DNA of 64,000 nt from the NCBI GenBank assembly GCA_965197825.1, contig CBDANW010000003.1:186001-250000 (forward strand), in the 5' to 3' direction. The notes beneath the pieces were generated by a model, which saw only the letters and a program-made list of their open reading frames with translations, did not search any database and was not told where the DNA came from. Made by a program: the position numbers and the translations under genes. The stretch comes from CBDANW01 sp965197825 (GTDB lineage: Bacteria > Acidobacteriota > Vicinamibacteria > Marinacidobacterales > DATDRI01). Positions 62,501-64,000 of this stretch are shown here, piece by piece. The number at the start of each line of letters is the position of its first letter. The stretch's first letter is position 1.

Positions 62501-63023
62501 CCACCGGGCCAACGTCCTTGTCCACCGGTTCGCGCAGAAGCCTACGAATGCCGGGCGCGGGATCGTCCAGCTTCTCTTGCAGCCAGCGCAGGAAAACCCG
62601 TCGGTAGAGCCGCTGCGCCTCGTCCTCGGTGGCCACCTCGAAGAACGGATCCACCCCCGCTTGAAGTGGTCTTTCCTTCAACAGGTCGGAGCAGAACCCA
62701 TGAATGGTCCCGATGTGGGCTTCTTCCAGCTGAGAGAGCCCCTGTTCGAGGTGGCCGATCACGACATCATCGTCGACGGCGTCGCGACGAGCACGCTCCA
62801 GCTCGCTGCGGAGGCGAAGCTTGAGCTCTCCGGCTGCTTTTTCCGTGAAGGTCACCGCCACGAGATGGGAGAGTTTGCCTCGACCGCTCTTGATGACCGC
62901 GATGATGCGTGTGACGAGCTCCGTCGTCTTTCCTGTTCCGGCCGCGGCCTCGACGATGAGAGTCTCGTCGAGCTCGTTACGGATTCTGTCGCGAGCCGAT
63001 TGATCCGCCAGTGTGTCCGTCAT
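59580..63023 (-). CDS. addA: AddA-type UvrD helicase-nuclease
   Basis: 1147 residues from ATG 63023 (GAGGTGACC ribosome site overlapping the upstream stop). Superfamily 1 helicase: Walker A EAAAGTGKTTEL (25-36), VAVTFTEKAAGELKLRLR (Ia), HIFVDEFQDTDPLQ (II), ADPKQSIYRFRRAD (III), RLMTVHRAKGLEFPVVIL (V), LLYVAATRARDLLVVPA (VI). The C-terminal PD-(D/E)xK nuclease has EGVMDLAFR...WTVVDFKTD and YRRQVALYTEAL. With the AddB-like neighbour it processes double-strand breaks for recombination and degrades foreign linear DNA. Confidence 0.92.
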   Translation of the reverse strand: MTDTLADQSARDRIRNELDETLIVEAAAGTGKTTELVTRIIAVIKSGRGKLSHLVAVTFTEKAAGELKLRLRSELERARRDAVDDDVVIGHLEQGLSQLEEAHIGTIHGFCSDLLKERPLQAGVDPFFEVATEDEAQRLYRRVFLRWLQEKLDDPAPGIRRLLREPVDKDVGPVDRLKQAGWALIERRDFPTPWEIRPFAREEEIDWLTEKFLKIAKLSGECVNPKDTLYLDLAGLRSFAIELARQETASGERDYDYLEHRLPKIDLGKRKGRGAFSDRVSRQEILDERDGLVESIKDFRKRAGTDRAAHLRSELSELVDRYQEIKTKAGRLDFLDLLVKTRDLLRDDASLREELQNRFTHIFVDEFQDTDPLQAEILLLLASDDPRVEDWHRVRPRRGKLFAVADPKQSIYRFRRADVSLYQSIKRRLIDAGAERVFLSVSFRGLPEIQEMVNTVMSEVMTGSEETHQASYVGLDQYREPIVGQPAIVALPIPRPYSSYGNVANYAIEKSEPRAVAAWVKWLIEESNWKVTSRDRPEPHEIRPSGICLLFRRFQSGGRDITRPYVDGLQARDIAHVLVGGRGFHQREEIDAMRSALAAVERPDDELAVFSALRSPLFSLADDTLLLFRAHHGTLHPFRELQGDLTESDTGVVSALEVLALLHKGRNYQPIALTIRRLLDATRAQAGFALWQAGDQILANVLRLIQLARNFEATGGLSFRGFVEHLEELAEQGDVTEQPLIEEGVQGVRLMTVHRAKGLEFPVVILCDITCSISDYASRHIDPDRKLFAVRLAGGAPWELIDHGDVEGRREKAESQRLLYVAATRARDLLVVPAVADGPRYRSWVATLTPGLYPESKTYRLPVVALNTPRFGDETVLDRPMGSQIPPGEGIKPGLHKPRKGSHRVLWWDAALLDERSQIKPSIRRDWILRASEGEGADPGAERYETWCRHREELLKKGARPALVVTTATRAAETELPMLKPERAEEVSIEVVDRTARRPTGKGFGTLVHEVLATTEFDADREHVHARAATLGRVFGNSEEEVVAATDAVSQALTHPLLRQAAAASKTQGLALRESPIVLRTEDGSLIEGVMDLAFRSGPEAPWTVVDFKTDVRTDIRQEEYRRQVALYTEALRQASGTEARGVLLYV

Positions 63024-63025
63024 GG

Positions 63026-64000
63026 TCACCTCAAGTTCCGCAACCAATTGAGCAGAGACAAGCGGGAATCACCTTCCTTGCGCTTGGCATTGATCTCGGC
63101 GGCCGGGCCACAAACGGGAAGATAATCGCAATACTTGCATCCCAGCCGTGGCGACGCTGGGAAGAAGCCCTCCTCGATCGCCTTGTCCACGCGGCGCTGA
63201 AATTCGGAAACGACCTCCAAGGCTTCCTCGTCCGGCTCCACGAGTCTCTCCGTGTAGCCCGATCGTTCGGTGCAATAGTAGAGTCTGGCCGCGACAACCT
63301 CGTCTCCAGTGAGCGCTTCGTAAGCGAGCGAATAGAGGATGGGCTGGAGGCTTTCCCCTCCGAAAAGGACCGCACCCTGGGGTACGCGCACACGCCCGCT
63401 CTTGTAGTCCGTCACCCTCACCTTGCCGTCCGCTCTCTTTTCGACGAGGTCGATCGCCCCCCGGAGTCTTAGTCCGCTCGCCAGAACGGCCTCGTCGAGC
63501 ACGCTTCCCGGGTCGGCCGGACCCTGAGGCTTCATGCCGAACGTGAACTCGTACCCATGAGGAACCCAACCTCCGGGAGCCTCCGATTCCCGCCGGAGCC
63601 ACCCGCGCAAGTCGGTTCGAACGCGAGCCAGCTCGTCACGCCAGATGCGCTCGATAGCGGGAGCAAGCAACTCGCGGAACTCTTCGGCGATCCGGTTGAA
63701 GATCTCCTCTCCGACGCGGAGCGCTGCCGCCAGGTTGTCCGGCCGAACGGGCGTCAGCTTCTCTTCTTGGAGCTTCTTCAGAATCTCATACTGAGCGACG
63801 TGCACGATGCGACCGTACGTCAGCGGGTTCAAGTGAGTGATCTGCTCCACGGTTTCACGAGGCCGGAGTCTCAAAACGGCGTTTAGAAAGAAACGGTACG
63901 GACAGGCACCGAACTTCTCGAGGGCGGTCACGGAAAAGGCGCGCGCTCCGAACCGATGTTCGGAGAGAATACGTTTTGAATCGGACGAGGGATCCAGGAA
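63026..64000 (-). CDS. addB: AddB-type nuclease, C-terminal part (cut by right edge)
   Basis: The frame is open through base 64000, so the N-terminus is outside. The visible 324 residues contain FSVTALEKFGACPYRFF, the RecB-like nuclease core RGAIDLVEKR...VRVTDYKSGR and LQPILYSLAYEAL, and the iron-sulfur Cys cluster CKYCDYLPVCG paired with the earlier Cys of GACPYRF. This is the AddB/RexB nuclease domain. Two bases separate its stop from the addA start. Confidence 0.9.
   Translation of the reverse strand, partial: FLDPSSDSKRILSEHRFGARAFSVTALEKFGACPYRFFLNAVLRLRPRETVEQITHLNPLTYGRIVHVAQYEILKKLQEEKLTPVRPDNLAAALRVGEEIFNRIAEEFRELLAPAIERIWRDELARVRTDLRGWLRRESEAPGGWVPHGYEFTFGMKPQGPADPGSVLDEAVLASGLRLRGAIDLVEKRADGKVRVTDYKSGRVRVPQGAVLFGGESLQPILYSLAYEALTGDEVVAARLYYCTERSGYTERLVEPDEEALEVVSEFQRRVDKAIEEGFFPASPRLGCKYCDYLPVCGPAAEINAKRKEGDSRLSLLNWLRNLR

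Overview
The window comes from a high-GC Gram-negative bacterium. It has LpxB, several outer-membrane beta-barrels and many exported proteins. The GWxTD-domain protein, the WRGP-type PQQ-like propeller proteins, the matrixin-like exported protease and the FtsX/MacB-type permease together suggest Acidobacteriota. That placement is inference; no rRNA gene is present. One tRNA gene (Thr, CGT) is visible.

Layout. 1-15430: metabolic and envelope genes. A CoA-ligase-like gene (cut by the left edge), an acyl-CoA-reductase-like aldehyde dehydrogenase and an ABC exporter pair run rightwards, followed by two PQQ-like propeller proteins. A leftward operon then carries two more propeller proteins, an iron-dependent alcohol dehydrogenase, a fifth propeller protein and a small membrane protein. 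15533-34745: an insertion-sequence graveyard. Three copies of an IS256-type element (called IS-A here), five copies plus a tip of an IS3-type element (IS-B), one further IS256-type element (IS-C), a decayed group II intron, and fragments of IS3, IS21/IstB, integrase-type transposase, retron-type reverse transcriptase and aquaporin. They surround a few survivors: an outer-membrane protein, a large DNA methyltransferase with the stump of its helicase partner, a rhomboid protease and an FmdB-type zinc ribbon protein. A lamin-tail-domain gene holds a three-deep nest (IS-C inside IS-B inside IS-A) and, further along, an antisense group II intron that itself took an IS-B.

34755-41282: housekeeping (HflX, RsgA, LpxB) and exported proteins, with a MITE-like long inverted repeat at 39391-39615. 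41360-47688: a second mobile patch with IS630-type, IS200-type and IS5-type elements, a tRNA, HigA with a truncated HigB, a VapBC pair and a PIN gene decapitated by an IS. 47778-51730: a rhomboid protease split from its C-terminal TPR-like part by one amber codon; a peroxiredoxin whose catalytic residue is encoded by TGA followed by a good bacterial SECIS hairpin, so very probably a selenoprotein; and the GWxTD protein. 51806-55256: IS-B and IS-A copies around a broken BON-domain gene. 55456-64000: a frameshifted cytochrome c/outer-membrane fusion, a 233-bp tandem duplication, a P1 peptidase coupled to a sodium:solute symporter, and an AddAB-type recombination nuclease pair cut by the right edge.

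The most notable points are the TGA-containing peroxiredoxin with SECIS, the reconstructable nested insertions with exact target duplications, the in-frame amber shared by all three IS-A copies, and the helicase/methyltransferase defence remnant.
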